From NCBI RefSeq assembly GCF_902459465.1, contig NC_047083.1, forward strand, positions 684,501-748,500: 64,000 bases of DNA. Direction: 5' to 3'. The position numbers and the translations under genes were made by a program. The notes under the pieces are model-generated. The model was not told the origin of the DNA. It searched no databases and was given only the letters and a program-made list of their open reading frames with translations. Source of the stretch: Asterias rubens (taxonomy: Eukaryota; Echinodermata; Asteroidea; Forcipulatida; Asteriidae). Within the stretch, counting starts at the first letter, position 1. Every line of letters begins with the position of its first letter. Positions 1-11,883 of the stretch are shown here, one piece after another.

Positions 1-879
1 CTCCTCCAGCTTCATCTTCTTATCCGAGTGTCCATCGGCGTCTGATCCGCCATTTACGAGCAACTTCTCCTTGGTAGGCTCAGGCACCTGGACAGGGACG
101 TTCGTCGCTTCAATTGTTTGTGTCTATTATTCATTGGAGGGAGGGAATATCAATAAGTAACACATAAAAAAGTGATGAAGAAAAAAAGTGATGAAGAAAA
201 AAAGTGCTACGAATTGTGAAATTATATTAAAAAGATATTTAATACTTGGCTGTACCCGCAAGTTTAATTTAAAACATAACTTAAAGTTATTATACGTTAG
301 TTTTTATTTTTAGGTGTTGTGTTGTAGCCTAATTGTACAGATAAACAAGCGGAGTGGATTTGTTTTTATTCTATTTTAAAATGAATGAATAAGTGGTGGC
401 AGGATATGGAAACTTTCTCTAAAATCTAACAAAGTTGACCGGGTGGGACCGGCTTTCGATTCGAGTTCGAGTTCGACATTCGATTCGTCAAACAAAACAG
501 TTTATAAATAGTTTTAAAAATAAAGGGGAACTTACACACAACTAAAATGTTTGTATTATGTTTGCTAAATGTGCTAAGGACACACCATTTTATTTAGCTC
601 ACGTTTGGATGGAAATAATTTCACAAAGAAAAGAAAGGTCGAGTTGACTGTAAAGTGCGCACGTGCACGTTGTTTTCCGGAAAAAAAATAGACAGCTAAA
701 AAAGTAAAACTCGCAACAAAATTCAATCTCAATTAACATTACCAAGCACATTAATAATCTTGGAATCACAATACATATAATCTATAATAAAACTGAAACA
801 GAAATTCAAGATAATTAGTCAATAAAACTGACAAAATTTCCTACAAACAGAAAATACAAACCTCCATCGTTTCTGCCAT
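1..879 (-). CDS. 5' end of an unidentified gene (two coding exons, partial)
   Basis: Read on the minus strand, an ATG at 879-877 opens a short exon (862-879, residues MAETME) that ends at a GT donor (861-860, GTTTGT). A second segment, 123 down to the window edge at 1, follows an AG acceptor at 125-124. It stays open for 41 codons in the same phase, continuing TQTIEATNVPVQ and ending KKMKLEE at the edge. The peptide is acidic and lysine-rich, rich in P, E, T and D, and looks like a disordered N-terminus of an intracellular protein. I do not recognise the family. The matching phase and good splice sites support it; the absence of a known domain keeps confidence moderate. The rest of the gene lies before position 1. 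The 124-861 interval would be its first intron, in which I see nothing else. Confidence 0.42.
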
Positions 880-1539
880 GCTGCATCTACTTATTGAACG
901 AAATTAAATGCACGCCATGCGGCTTGGGTACTACGTCACAGAAACTGGAGGTCAAAGGGAACGGACACAAGTAAAATTAATTATGTATGCTGTTAAAGTA
1001 AACCTTGAGGCCAGCTTCTTTTCTTTAGCTTGTTTACTCTGTGGTTTAATGGGGTATTTCTGTTTACAAATTTATTAAAAATACATTGTGCTATAACATC
1101 GAGTATTTCGAAATGAAACCTAAGCCATTTTAATGAAAATATATTATTTAATTTTTTCTATTTCATTCTTCAGCAAACTAGAAAAGAATAACTATTATTT
1201 TACTTTTGTAAACATAATTTTGTTTCGGCCCACCCTCGGTTTGTGCCAACACAAATTTTAACAGTGCACATATTTTTGCATGTCGTCGATCCGTTGTGTG
1301 TCTCATTTACATAATAAACCGCAAAGTGGATCTTGGCACCACACGAAACGATCTGACTTATAAAATCGAATTCCTCAAGAAATTCATCTATTTCTACAAG
1401 TTGTCCAGCGATCACAAACTTGTAAGTAAATTATTAAAATCTGTATTTATTTGATGATGTAAATATTGTAGGTGCGTGGAAATCGGGCTGAAGGTTTGTA
1501 AGTAATTTGAGTGAAATTAGAGTGGGATTTGCACTGTCA

Positions 1540-1670
1540 ATGTCGTTCACACACCCGTGTGACGACTGAGTAATGATGGGGTGACAGACGTCGATTGACG
1601 GGGGATGGAAGGAGCTTCACACGGTCGGTCGGGCGGGCGCGGGCCTGTCGGTGTGGTGTGGTGAGAGATC
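1540..1670. promoter_or_regulatory. GC-rich, CpG-bearing stretch with a GC box; possible promoter
   Basis: This stretch is far richer in G, C and CpG than the AT-rich sequence around it and holds GGGCGGG at 1631-1637 and a GACGTCG-like site near 1588. It lies upstream of the minus-strand exon at 862-879 and upstream of the plus-strand tetraspanin, whose 5' untranslated exon was not located. A bidirectional promoter is inference only. Confidence 0.25.
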
Positions 1671-1784
1671 GAATCATTTCAGAGATTGTAGGCTGAGCCG
1701 TTGAGATAATTGCCAATTTATGAGTGACAATCTATGATAAATGGAGGGCGCCCATGAGTTGGATTGCAGCCGACAGTGTACTGT

Positions 1785-1955
1785 TTTTAAGCTGAGCAAA
1801 CTAAGTTAACTAGCCAAGCACAGAAAAACCTTGTTAAGCAAAAATAGTTTCCCATCCATCATTTACATTGCGATGTGACTGGTGCCCAACTCATTTTTTG
1901 CTAAGCAAAGATAATTTCTAAGCAGTGTTTTCTGCTAAACATGAAATTGGGCCCC
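1785..1955. repeat. Interspersed fragment of the 'CTTAGCAG...AAATTGGGCCC' family
   Basis: The stretch has repeated AAGCA/CTAAGCA words and ends in TGAAATTGGGCCC. The same ending, preceded by GCTTAGCAG words, occurs at 17896-17958, 19352-19442, 27698-27786, 39360-39472 and 44428-44574. Their orientation and full length could not be set. Confidence 0.4.
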
Positions 1956-2173
1956 TGTGTGTAGTGAGTGGAAAAGCAGAACATCATGGAAGGCAAACAA
2001 AAAGGGGAATAATTATAATGGAAAAAAAATATTTAAAGAAATAGGGCCTCATATTAATAATATTTAACATAATTCGCACACATAATAACAACATTAGTAT
2101 TGGTAAAACAATAATAAATCATTTGTCATTTGATCCTACTATAATATGTAACTAGACTAGGGGAAGGGTGTTG

Positions 2174-2281
2174 CTACTTCTAGAAACTATTTTAAGGCTC
2201 CCCGTGAGCGGGGAGCGCTACTTCTAGAAACTATTATAAGGCTCCCCCGTGAGCGGGGAGCCTCATAGTTTCTAGAAGTAG
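2174..2281. repeat. Direct plus inverted repeat with CTACTTCTAGAAACTAT arms
   Basis: 2174-2216 and 2218-2260 are near-identical direct copies (CTACTTCTAGAAACTAT, then a GGCTCCCCGTGAGCGGGGAGC hairpin). The second copy pairs with 2255-2281, the reverse complement of its beginning, so 2218-2281 can fold into a long hairpin. Related arms occur at 21943-21970, 23889-23904 and 31535-31575. Confidence 0.7.
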
Positions 2282-3011
2282 GGTTTAGCAGCGCTGAGGA
2301 ATAATGTCATAATTTTTAATATGATGTAGCAATTTGAATTCATGATTTTGTTTTTGCTTCATACAAGTTTTGATATATACATGTACATGTATATCAACGC
2401 TAAAGTATGATCATTCCTCTTTTGGAGTAGCGCTTGGTAACATACAATTTGCTTAATTTAATTCTTATTTGTAATAAATTATTATCAATCATTATTTATA
2501 AATTAGGCTAATTGCTAGAATGATGAGTCAATTTGTGTAAACCCAGATGCTGGATGAACATGTTTTATGTATGAAAACCTTGTCCCTGTAATGGTTACTC
2601 CTGTCTGTGTCAGATCTCTACCGCACTATCGTTTGAGTGACATCTAAAATGAAAATGCTGAATCCTTGCTGGACCAGGATTACACCAAGCAAGATGTTAA
2701 TTACAAAACTAGAATCAAAATAAGAATTCATCATATTAAACTGTTTTACTTTATATAAAAAAAAATTAAAAATTAAAAGAAAACTCTAAGGCTAGAGAAG
2801 ATTTGTGAATTATTTATCTCCTTCTGTCTCCTGTTTCATGGGTTAGAAGTATATTTGGGTTTAAACACCACTCTTCGAGAGAAGGATGTGGAATTTTTAC
2901 AAAAGACCACCAGACTTGTCCTGTCTTGAGTTTACTGGCCCGACACTAAAATCACTGACGGTTGGTATGGTGTAAAATTCAAACTCGGCCTAGCCTTGTC
3001 TTGTGTGCCTC

Positions 3012-3412
3012 TTAAAGGCACTATACATATTTGGTAATTGTCAAAGACCAGTATTCTCACTTGGTGTATCCCATCATTTAAGCATAAAATAACAAACCTG
3101 TGAAAATTTGGGCCCAATCGGTCTTCGAAGTTGCGAGAGTGATTAAAAGAAAAAACACCCTTGTTGGACGAATTTGTGTGCTTTCAGATAGGAATAAAAG
3201 ACTTCTAGCAAGAAGTCCAAAAGACTTCGAGCAAGAAGTCTTTTATTATTTTAGTGAGAAAGTACCTTTCTCAAAAACTACGTTACTTCAGAGGGAGTCT
3301 TTTCCCACACAATGTTTGTATATTATCAACAGCTCTCCAATGCTCATTACCAAGTCAGTTTTTAAGTTAATATCTGTTTTGAGTAATTACCAAATGTGTA
3401 CCTTCCCTTTAA
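3012..3412. mobile_element. TTAA-flanked hairpin MITE, family 1 (diverged copy)
   Basis: It starts TTAAAGGCA, carries the internal words GGTAATTGTCAAAGAC, AAATAACAAACCTGTGAAAA and TACTTCAGAGGGAG in family order, and ends CCTTCCCTTTAA. The centre is a local palindrome made of AGACTTCTAGCAAGAAGTC-like words. The long plus-strand reading frame at 3100-3477 is a by-product of this element, since the equivalent region of other copies is not conserved as protein. Confidence 0.75.
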
Positions 3413-3740
3413 ATTCTTACGCAACCTTCTTAGCTGCACCAGCTGTATGTTATTATATTATAAACGCCTCCATCTGATAAATATCATGTTATTTTAATTT
3501 AAGGTTATTTGTGCTCAGTAATTACTACTTGAGCCTCTACCTTGACTAGTACAGACTTCCAGAGCTGCCTCATGTGCATGCCAAGGAAAGACAGGAATGT
3601 AGTCAATGTCAAAGGGCAGGTTAGACTTGTCAAAGTCTGTTGGTAGGAACAATCTTAGTGTTTTTGCTCAGAACAAGTGTCATTTCCAGGATTAAAAATG
3701 AGAAAATAGAATTAGCTGATTGCAAACTGCTTACCAACCA

Positions 3741-3870
3741 ACCGGACCTACATACATCATGTACCATCCATTTACATTGCATGGTGTAAGTGCAAACAAA
3801 TAGTTATTTTGCCTGATGTTTCGACCCTAGCAGAGCTTTACTAGAAGGCTAAGGGATTACACATACAAAT
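3741..3870 (-). repeat. Fragment of the GTCGAAACGTCAGG repeat family (minus)
   Basis: On the minus strand it reads GCTAGGGTCGAAACATCAGG followed by a T-rich segment. The same core occurs on the plus strand at 33741-33775, 63350-63370 and, degraded, at 63772-63795. Confidence 0.5.
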
Positions 3871-5021
3871 AAAATAAAAATTCAGTTTATATTTTTTTAA
3901 ACATCAACACTTAAATTACTTACAATCATTGTGACTGAGTCCATGTGTCACTTGTTACAAAACAACCAAAATGAGAACCATTCTACTGCAAACAATAATT
4001 AGCTGAAACTTCTATTTTAAAAACCTCTTTTATGACTCACCTCTCCATGCTAATTTCTATTGATAGAATAGGCCTACTTCCTTAACAACTTTAATTGTTT
4101 GTTTTGTTGTTTTTATTCCTCCATGGTTATAGTATCTTTTGTATCAGTACTTGTCGGTTTGTCACATATAATCACCAAGTACCTAGCCACAAACCTGTTT
4201 TTATACCGGTAACGGTGTTGGGGGGGGGGGGGGGTAATACAAAATAAATCAGGTATTTTAAAATCTGTTTAAATGATAGGAAGGAAAATAGCAGAGAAAG
4301 GTTAGAAATGTTATTCTGCGTAAAACGTTTAAATCATGAATGATAAATCGATTAAGATGTGATGAATCACAGTTCAGCAAGTGTGTTTTTTAGTCTCGAT
4401 AACAAATTCCTTCAGATTTAGGAATCTCAAAAATGCAAAATCTAATCTATCTGTGTGTATTAGGAAAATCGATATCGTACAAACATACTTTTGTTGGAGT
4501 TGCTTGCTCCTGAAAACCTGTGTCATTCGAAGCCTGATAAAATGATTAAACTTTATAAAATAAATTTAAAAAAATTACATGTGGGCCAAGAAAATAAGCA
4601 AATCTAAATATAATGGCTTAATTCTGAAATGACCAAACAAAATCAACAATGGATGGATAATTTTTGTTCTTTTTCTTACTAATCACTGTATACATCTTGA
4701 TCAATTGGTGCGCTTTCAACCGTTGGAAAATATGTGTTAAAAATGTTATTGTTATTGTCAATGGTAAATGATAAATGATGAGTACCCTCACCTTCTGTAC
4801 TTGATGTTTATGATTCTGCTCAGTGCTCACATTTATTTGGATTATAAAGATCCCATTGCCTGAAGCATATAATAGTGATTCACTCCTTTTCAATGCCACA
4901 CTACTTGATGGCATCACTGCCCAATATGTTTATTAATCCAACTAGAATTCTAGAAGGGGAGGAGTGGCTCGTTGTAAGGCATTCACTTTCAAAATTTGGT
5001 GGAGGAATTCCAGCCATCTGT

Positions 5022-5562
5022 TCACACTGGTCAGTACCGGTGATATTTTGACATGTGTGTTTTTGTTTATGCAGTTTGCAAGTATGAGTTGATAAAATGA
5101 AACGGGCCTTTGCTGTTCATTTAGTGTGATTGAGATGCAAAATAACTATTTATTAAAGAGTCAATACTGTTCACACTGTTGATATTTTGACGTGTGTGTT
5201 TTGAAATGCAGTTGTGCAAAATGTATTGATAAAATGAAACGGATGTTTGCTGTTCATTGTAGTGTGATTGAGAGAGATGCAATATTATGTATTTAAGGCC
5301 TGTACGCTTCGTTTTTGAAAGGGCAAGGGCACGAGGCATTTTCTAGGGCACCAAGGCAATGACCAGGGGGCACAGAGGCAATTGCCTCCGTGAAGTATCA
5401 GGCCTGCTATTTATTCTAGAAAAAGGAAAACATCACTCAGTGGAAAGCATTTTTCAAAACTGTGAAAAAATAAATGTCCCCTTGTGTGCAGTATTAGAGT
5501 GGATAAAAAGAAACAGACATATGTTTTTTTTTTGTGCGTGATTGAGATGCAGTGGGACTAAT
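5022..5562. repeat. Diverged tandem repeat of about 135 bp, interrupted by an insertion
   Basis: Two adjacent units (about 5028-5138 and 5168-5289) share TTCACACTG, GATATTTTGACRTGTGTGTTTT, TTGATAAAATGAAACGG and TAGTGTGATTGAG in the same order. A poorer third unit (about 5467-5555) follows the inserted element at 5296-5407. Confidence 0.55.
5296..5407 (+). mobile_element. CAGGCCTG-ended short element, copy 1, with 6-bp target duplication
   Basis: It begins AGGCCTGTACGCTTCG and ends GTATCAGGCCTGC, with the GGGCACCAAGGCAATG core of its family. It is flanked by TATTTA at 5290-5295 and 5408-5413. It is shorter internally than the copies at 6778-6953 and 13658-13831. Confidence 0.65.
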
Positions 5563-6294
5563 TCTAGAGTTAATAATACTCTAGTGGTGGTTACACAGTG
5601 CTCTCCTCAGCATTTACCAAAATTGGGGAATTATGGACCAGAATTTTTGATGTTTGGCCAAAGCATGCCTGTTGTTGAAACCAGGTCCTCTGGATGTTTT
5701 TCTCATGTTTGTTTTTCCTCAACTAATTCAGACCAACAGGGCCAATACAGGAAAGATCTCCTCACAGTAACAAGCCATAAACGATCTTAATCAGGAAGTT
5801 GTGAGATATTTTATTGAAGGCTACAATAACAATTGTTGGTTATTGAAACCAGCATAAAAGTCTTATATTGGCTGTTTACACCTAGTTTGAGCATTTAAGG
5901 CTGGATTTGTGGCATGGTGTATGCATGGTGATACTGCAGTACTTGGAAGTAAAGTGTTTCTCAAAATTCATTTTACTACCCAAAGCTGTTTCTCAAAATA
6001 TATTATGTATTATCCAAAGCTGATGTACTTACCACATTATAAGTTTTTATTACCACTAATTTTCAGTCATTGGGCCTACCAATCCTCGAATTAACCGATG
6101 GCACTCACAGCGGTGCCATGTGCTTTTATTACTAGTGTCCTTTGTAAGGTTTCAATACAAATTGACATTTTCCTCATTGAAGTGCCCCTTAACAGAGGAA
6201 AATTGTTGTGCCCCGCCAAGAGTCAAGGGCCTGCATAACCAAATGGTACAGACCCTTTAAATGTGTCCTTTCCTTTAATCTTGAATTCTTTCAG
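5563..6294. other. No gene recognised; intronic or upstream of the tetraspanin
   Basis: Short open frames here show no family motifs. The stretch would be part of a 5' intron of the tetraspanin gene, because an acceptor closes it at 6293-6294. Confidence 0.4.
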
Positions 6295-6349
6295 ATTACC
6301 TGACAGTGTATGCAGGCATCTTGACTTAAGGTCATCTGAGGTCGTTGCC
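6295..6349 (+). other. Tetraspanin 5' untranslated part of the first coding exon
   Basis: A strong 3' splice site, pyrimidine-rich TTGAATTCTTTCAG ending at 6294, precedes this segment. The exon then reads to the ATG at 6350 without another usable start. One or more upstream untranslated exons are therefore expected but were not identified. Confidence 0.55.
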
Positions 6350-9300
6350 ATGGGATCATCATATGATAAGGAGCCATGTTGTGGCATCTCTCTTCTTAAG
6401 TACATCCTCTTCATCTTTAACTTCTTCCTCCTGGTGAGTCTTCTCAAATCTTTCTGCCACCTTTAAACAAAAGTTAAACATCAAGCCCCGTCAGTCGTGT
6501 GGATTTTTACCCCGAATTCGAGCCCTGTGTCAAGCTGATTGGATTACCTCATAAAATGCACTCACACAAAATATATTGTTATGATTGTTTGGTACAGGAT
6601 ATGCCTTAATACCTGCATGGATAAATCCCCAAAAGATCTTCTACCTTCATCTAAAAAATATTGACTGGAGATACAATATGTCGACTTTCTCCAGAAGACG
6701 ACCAGAGCATACTGATGGAAACGTTGAGTTGAAACCATCGGTTCTTTTCAGAACCACCCCCAACTCATTAGAGATAGCAGGCCTGATACTTCATGGAGGC
6801 AACGGAGGCGATTGCCTTCGTTGCCCCTTGCCATTGCCTTGGTGCCCTTGAAATGCTCCAGTAGAAATTTACAATTTCCTCATAGGGTGCCCTTTGCCAA
6901 GGAGAAAATGCCTTGGTGCCCTTACCCTTTCAAAAACGAAGCATACAGCCCTGAGATAGTCATTACATGGTGTTACCGCAAACCTTTCTATATCAGATTT
7001 CCACCATGCAAAGTTTCAAATCCTACTTAATATGTCGACTGTGACAAGTTTAGTAGTTATTTTGGAAATCATAGAGATCATTTGTTTACATCATAAATTG
7101 CTGTAAGTGGACATTTCAGAAGATTCTGAAGTACTTTTAGATTTCATTTGCTTACTAGAAATGGAAAATCACATATTAGCCATATTTTTACCATTTCCAT
7201 GTTGTAAATAAGGAAGGAAAGGGACTTATTTTACAGAATGCTTATTTATTTTTTGTCTAGCTCGGTGGTGCAGGCGTTTGTGGCATCGGACTCTGGACTC
7301 TACTCAAGAAATGGGACTACGCTAGCCTGCTGTGCGATGACCTCTACACAATATCAACTTACGTTCTGATCATTTCGGGTGGTGTGATCATTATCATAGC
7401 TGCATTGGGGTGCTTCGGTGCTCAACAAGAACACAAATGCTGCTTGCTTATTGTAAGTGAAGTCAGGAGACAAGACCTTCGGTTTTTGACGACCGTATTT
7501 GGCTGTTGAAGCCATTGGTATCAGTTTTAGTTACTGTCGTGAAGACTATAACTAGTATCAAAACAAAAAACAACTTTAAGGGGAGGTATGATTTTGTTTG
7601 GTTATCACTCCTACAATTAATGGAAATAGAAAACTTACTTGGCTAAGTATAGCAGCTTTTGATTGTTTCAAGCATTTTGAGAAACATTTCACTTCAAAGT
7701 TTATGTGGTTATGGAAAAAGAACATTGTTTGTCCCTTAAACAATTTGAATCTGAGAAAAATTTACTGTCAGATATTATGTTTCTCAGATTGTGTATTCCA
7801 ATGTTACGGATTGTTCTTCCTGCAAAGACAAAACAGCTCAAGATTTCTCAAAAGTGCATTTTAAAAGGTTAATTGCATTTTAAAAAACTTCATTTATATA
7901 GGATAAAAACAATCAAATGGCCACAAAAACCAAAGGTAATGTATACTTTGCCAATTAAGGTGACAAGTGGAGGCTTCAAACCTTACAGATTTCTTTCATG
8001 CCAATTTTATTTGGTCTTTCACAAATTAGAAGCAGAATTACTCATGATCTACACATAATTTCAAAACTTTCTTATTTTTTTTTATTCCCTCCTTGCAGTA
8101 TTTTACGTTTCTGCTCTTCCTGTGTTTAGGCGAGTTGGTTGTTGGAATTTACGTTTACATCTACAGGGAGTCCGTAAGTATTATTAATATCATATACTTT
8201 ATTTATTTTGTAACACTTCACGCTGGCAAAACACTAGAGCGTCCATAGTAATAATAAAGAAGAATAATAATATCAGTCGTTTTTTATATAGCGCTTTATT
8301 CACCACGTCTCAAAGCGCTTCCACATTATTACCCCTGGTCACTGGGCCTTAAATCATTCTTTAAACCATCTCAGCTCCCTGGGGAGTATACAGCCTGTGC
8401 AACCAAATATGTAGCACACTAAGCTAATCTATCACAAGAACCATCTCTGCCCTCACAGGTACCCATTTACATGTACATGTACCCCTGGGTGGAGCAAGAC
8501 ACTTTACCGTAATGGCATTGTCCTTTGGACGAGTGCTTGCTATATTTCTTATTATCAACCAAAGATGCCTTCGAGTGAACTTAGGAACTGTGGCTTGCAA
8601 GTCTGAGGAGACCTGTAAACAAGTGTGCTTGCTATGTGACATAAAAAAACTGGGTTAACCCTCATCTTGGTGCAAGACGTTTCTCGTTTACCTTGTTTGT
8701 CAAGGCATTTAAACTCCAAGTTAATCAAATCAAAATTTTGTAAAACCGACTCCTCCTTTCCTTTTCTTTAAGGTGAATATAGAGTTAGAACGATGCTTGA
8801 ATGAGACGATTGTTGCCAATTATGGTATGAAGGGACAGAAAGAATTCACCGAAGCCTACGATGATCTCCAGAGAACCGTGAGTATTTTTTTCTTTTTCTT
8901 TTTTTTCAAGAACAATTAGCACCAATAACCAAGTATGAAATGAGAAGAAAGGTTCACTTCTAGAGGAAAACCCCAAATGGGGAAAACTCACACAATCAGT
9001 TAGGGATCGGAAACCTAACCACGGAAAGCTCCGGTTTGAGGCTCTATTACATGCATAACACAACACACTGGACCTCCAGTTTAACGTCCCATCTGAAGGA
9101 CAAAGCAACAATGGTTACATGTCCCGCTTAGGGACACAAGTGGTAAAGCCATTGGACCCTTTCGGTACAGAAAAAAAAAAAAAAGTTCACAGATTTACAA
9201 ATAATTTACAGGGTTTACAGAAGGTAATGGTGAAAGACTTCTCTTGAAATATTAGTCCATGAAATGCTTTACTTTTTGAGAAAACGGTAAAACAATATAA

Positions 9301-11883
9301 ATTCTCGTTAACGAGAATTACGGATTTGTTATAAACACATGTCATGACACGGCGAAACGCGCGAAAACAGGAGTGGGTTTTCCCGTTATTTTCTCCCGAC
9401 TCCGATGTCCGATTGAGCCTAAATTTCCACAGGATTGTTATTTTATATATAAGTTGTGATACACGAAGTGTGGGACTTGGACAATACTGTTTACCGAAAG
9501 GGTCCAATGGCTTTAAGACTGAGACTCGAAGCCACACCAGAGTTTGAAATCGGTGCGCTTAACTGCTCAGCAAATACACACGGTACAGAAATTCATGGTT
9601 TACCTGTAAGAACTTTAATAATATGTATTCCCAACCTGCCAATCGGTGAGTCTGACATGGTCTAAACTAAAGTGAGCCAGCTTTTGCAAGTTCCCTTTGC
9701 TGATGCGTTTTCGAAATAAACATGTTATTGCACTGTCTTCAAAGAGATTCATTCCAACAATGAAAGTTGCAATATTAGTTTAGAAATCCAATCTATCTGT
9801 TTCACTTCCTACTTGTATAGTTCCAATGCTGTGGTGCTGCAAGTTATGCCGATTACCAGCTAAGCCAATGGAAAGTGAGTGGTAATGCTGGTAACCTGAG
9901 TACCCCAGATAGCTGCTGTAAAACGGAGAGCAGCTACTGTGGCGTGAGAGACCATCCGTCAAATATCTACCACTTGGTAAGTCACTGGTTCCCAAAGTCA
10001 TCTCGTAAGCATTTGCTTTGTAAAGTCACTGGTTCCCCCCGAGTCATCAAACAAAATTCACCATATGCTATAAGTCACTGGTTCCCAACGTCATCTAGCA
10101 AGAGTTTACTTTGAGAGTGATTAACCCTCACTTTAATTTGTTTGGGTAGGTATCATTGCATTCCTTAGCAGCAAAGACTGTGAATGTTCAGTCTCAAGCA
10201 CCATTGTTAGTTCTTGGGTACACAAATACAGAGAGGATCAAAATTAAAGCGGAGTTTGTGTTCAGATGTTTGATGTCATTTCAGACAGTTTATGATGCAA
10301 CCTGGTGACTGATTGATCAATATGTTTTTCCTTGACATAGGGGTGTGTGGATGGACTCGCTAACTACTTCAGTGGACATCTGGCCATTATCGGTGCGGTG
10401 TGTGTAGCAATCGCAGGTGTACAGGTAAGATAAAGACATCAAGACAAACAGAGCATTCATAAGGAATTGTAACCACAAGGTTGTCAGTTCGAATCCTACC
10501 AAGCTAACTGCTGATTTCACAATGACTAGAATTTAGTATTATCGACTAGTTACCAAATCACAATGTCTTGTTTTGTGCAATTTATAATCATAGACATTTA
10601 ACCAATGTGGGTATGTTCAGACAGCGTACTAAGTTAAACCCAAACCGGTTTAAATTCTACGAGCAGCGGGGGGTGGTCGTAACAATAAAAAACCCTTGCG
10701 TTCAGACAGCACTGAGTTAAACCCAATACGGTTTATCTTTGGTTTTGAGAGGTCAAAGCAAACGCGGCCCCGTGACTCTAACATCCTGTTTATCATTGGT
10801 CACCGTGTGTTTACATAATGATTACGGAGGTCAATGGGTCGTCTGTTGTGAGTTAAACCGGTTGTGGTATTTTTTATTCTGTCCACACACAGTGTTAAAA
10901 GTTAAACCCGAAGCGGTCTAAAGATAAACCCCCTCCCTGGACGGTTTATCTTTTGTGGGTTGAACTCGATTCGGATTTTAGAACCGTTCAGACAGACCGA
11001 GTTGAACTCGATTGGGTTAAACCATGAGTTAAACCAATTTTAGTACTGTGTCTGAACGACCTCTTTTTGTATGAGAGAGATTGGCTTTAACCAGCTTGAT
11101 GTTTATATCCCATTGCACGCACTGCAATTTCCCTACGTATATGAGAAAAATGTAGATTTGTGTTTGCAAAGGGCACCCCAGAAATAGCACAGGGTGCCGT
11201 GAGTCAATGGACCGTTCCGGCTTTCCACTAAGCTCCGCCCACCGCGCACGTGAGCAAGACACGTGTCAAGCACTCCCAATGACATTCTGCGTGATTCTGC
11301 CGCGCGTGCCAAATATACGCGCACGCATGACCGCGTTTGTCCGACCACAATCATTGCTGTGATCGGTCAAATGGGTGAACGCGCAGTTTGATTGATAGGC
11401 CGGATCGGTCCATTTGAGGCCTGCCCCTGTTGGAGTTTTGTCAAAGTCCCCTTGACGGGAACATCACACAAACATCCATTATAATATCGTTGCGGTACCC
11501 GCTGCCAAAGCATAGGATTCTAACTGCCTCTAGCTACCGGGCAATCTTAGTAATCTAGTTGGTAAGACACTCTTAGAATTGCAAGGGTCATGGGTTCAAA
11601 TCCCACCCGTAAGATGCCTGTGAAATTTTTTCACAGGACTTTGGAGAGTACCAAGTATACAATGCTAACACACATTGGTGTATGAGTAAAAACCAAAATT
11701 AATATTCTTTATCCCCGATGCAAAGTTAACATCCAATAGACTCAAATTTAAAACCAATGAATTTTCTACATTTTCTTTATTATTAGTTTAATTTTATTTG
11801 TTTTTTCTATGCAGATATTTGGTCTGATCTTCTCGATATGTCTCTACTGTCATCTTAAGTACGAAGAACAAGAGCCGTACTAA
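6350..11883 (+). CDS. CD151-like: Tetraspanin, CD151/TSPAN11-like (seven coding exons, complete)
   Basis: Exons are 6350-6433, 7261-7452, 8099-8173, 8773-8877, 9821-9976, 10341-10424 and 11815-11883. All introns are phase 0 with GT/AG ends, and the product is 254 residues. It has four membrane segments (about 14-38, 60-82, 93-115, 218-242) and the family signature GCFGAQQEHKCCLL after segment 2. The large extracellular loop (about 118-206) contains CCG (155-157), PDSCCKT (181-187), Cys192 and GC (205-206), with N-glycosylation sequons at N127 (NET) and N177 (NLS). The order PDSCCKT, CG-RDH-SNIY, GC is that of vertebrate CD151 and TSPAN11, which organise laminin-binding integrins in the plasma membrane; this role is inferred from family. 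N-terminal CC and C-terminal CLYCH cysteines are likely palmitoylation sites. The ATG lies just after a spliced 5' exon border. Introns carry several MITEs. Very confident of the family, moderately of the subgroup. Confidence 0.95.
6778..6953 (-). mobile_element. CAGGCCTG-ended short element, copy 2, in tetraspanin intron 1
   Basis: It starts CAGGCCTGATACTTCATGG and ends AAGCATACAGCCCTG, the reverse orientation of the copy at 13658-13831. It is flanked by AGATAG at 6772-6777 and again from 6954. The match to that copy is close over the full length, so the open frames at 6585-7030 reflect repeat sequence. Confidence 0.75.
7600..7870. repeat. Interspersed repeat (AATCTGAGAA...GTGTATTCCAATG family), intron 2
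   Basis: Ordered words shared with 46768-47030, 59530-59815 and 60025-60305 include a CACTTYGAAGT..GTGG(Y)TTNGGRAAA block, TTTGAATCTGAGAAACGTTA-like text and CTCAGATTGTGTATTCCAATG. The copies are diverged, and no clear terminal repeats were found here. Confidence 0.4.
8265..8480. repeat. Retroelement tail (TATAGCGCTTT..CTCAAAGCGCTT type)
   Basis: An (AATAATA)-rich start is followed by TATAGCGCTTTATTCACC, CTCAAAGCGCTT and ATTACCCCTGGTCACTGGG. This resembles the widespread marine-invertebrate SINE/LINE 3' tail read from the opposite strand. It lies in tetraspanin intron 3. Confidence 0.5.
8930..9110. repeat. SINE-like fragment with AAAACCCCAAATGGGGAAAAC
   Basis: It contains GGAAAACCCCAAATGGGG and CACACAATCAGTTAGGG. 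A related GAAACCC..AAAGGGG block next to a tRNA-like promoter lies at 49004-49205, suggesting a common SINE source. The family assignment is tentative. Confidence 0.3.
9144..9516. mobile_element. MITE family 3 (AAAGCCATTGGACCCTTTCGG ends), intron 4
   Basis: The left end AAGCCATTGGACCCTTTCGG is matched by the inverted right end CCGAAAGGGTCCAATGGCTT. The centre holds the palindrome AATTCTCGTTAACGAGAATT. A second full copy is at 54325-54704 and a partial one at 33206-33427. The open frames at 9187-9665 come from this element. Confidence 0.85.
10616..11056. mobile_element. Foldback element with TTCAGACA..GTACTAA ends, intron 6
   Basis: The left end TTCAGACAGCGTACTAAG pairs with the right end TTAGTACTGTGTCTGAA. 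Both are followed inward by GTTAAACC-rich words, repeated again near 10702, 10900 and 10995, so the element may be compound. About 441 bp. Confidence 0.7.
11545..11640 (+). repeat. tRNA-like SINE head
   Basis: An A-box-like TAATCTAGTTGGTAAGACAC and a B-box GGGTTCAAATCCC are spaced as in tRNA-derived RNA polymerase III promoters. The arms do not form a convincing tRNA acceptor stem. It lies in tetraspanin intron 6. Confidence 0.5.

Noticed and set aside
1200-1415. Minus-strand 71-codon frame with NETHNGS
   Set aside because: Does not start at ATG with context, no splice partners, no recognised family.
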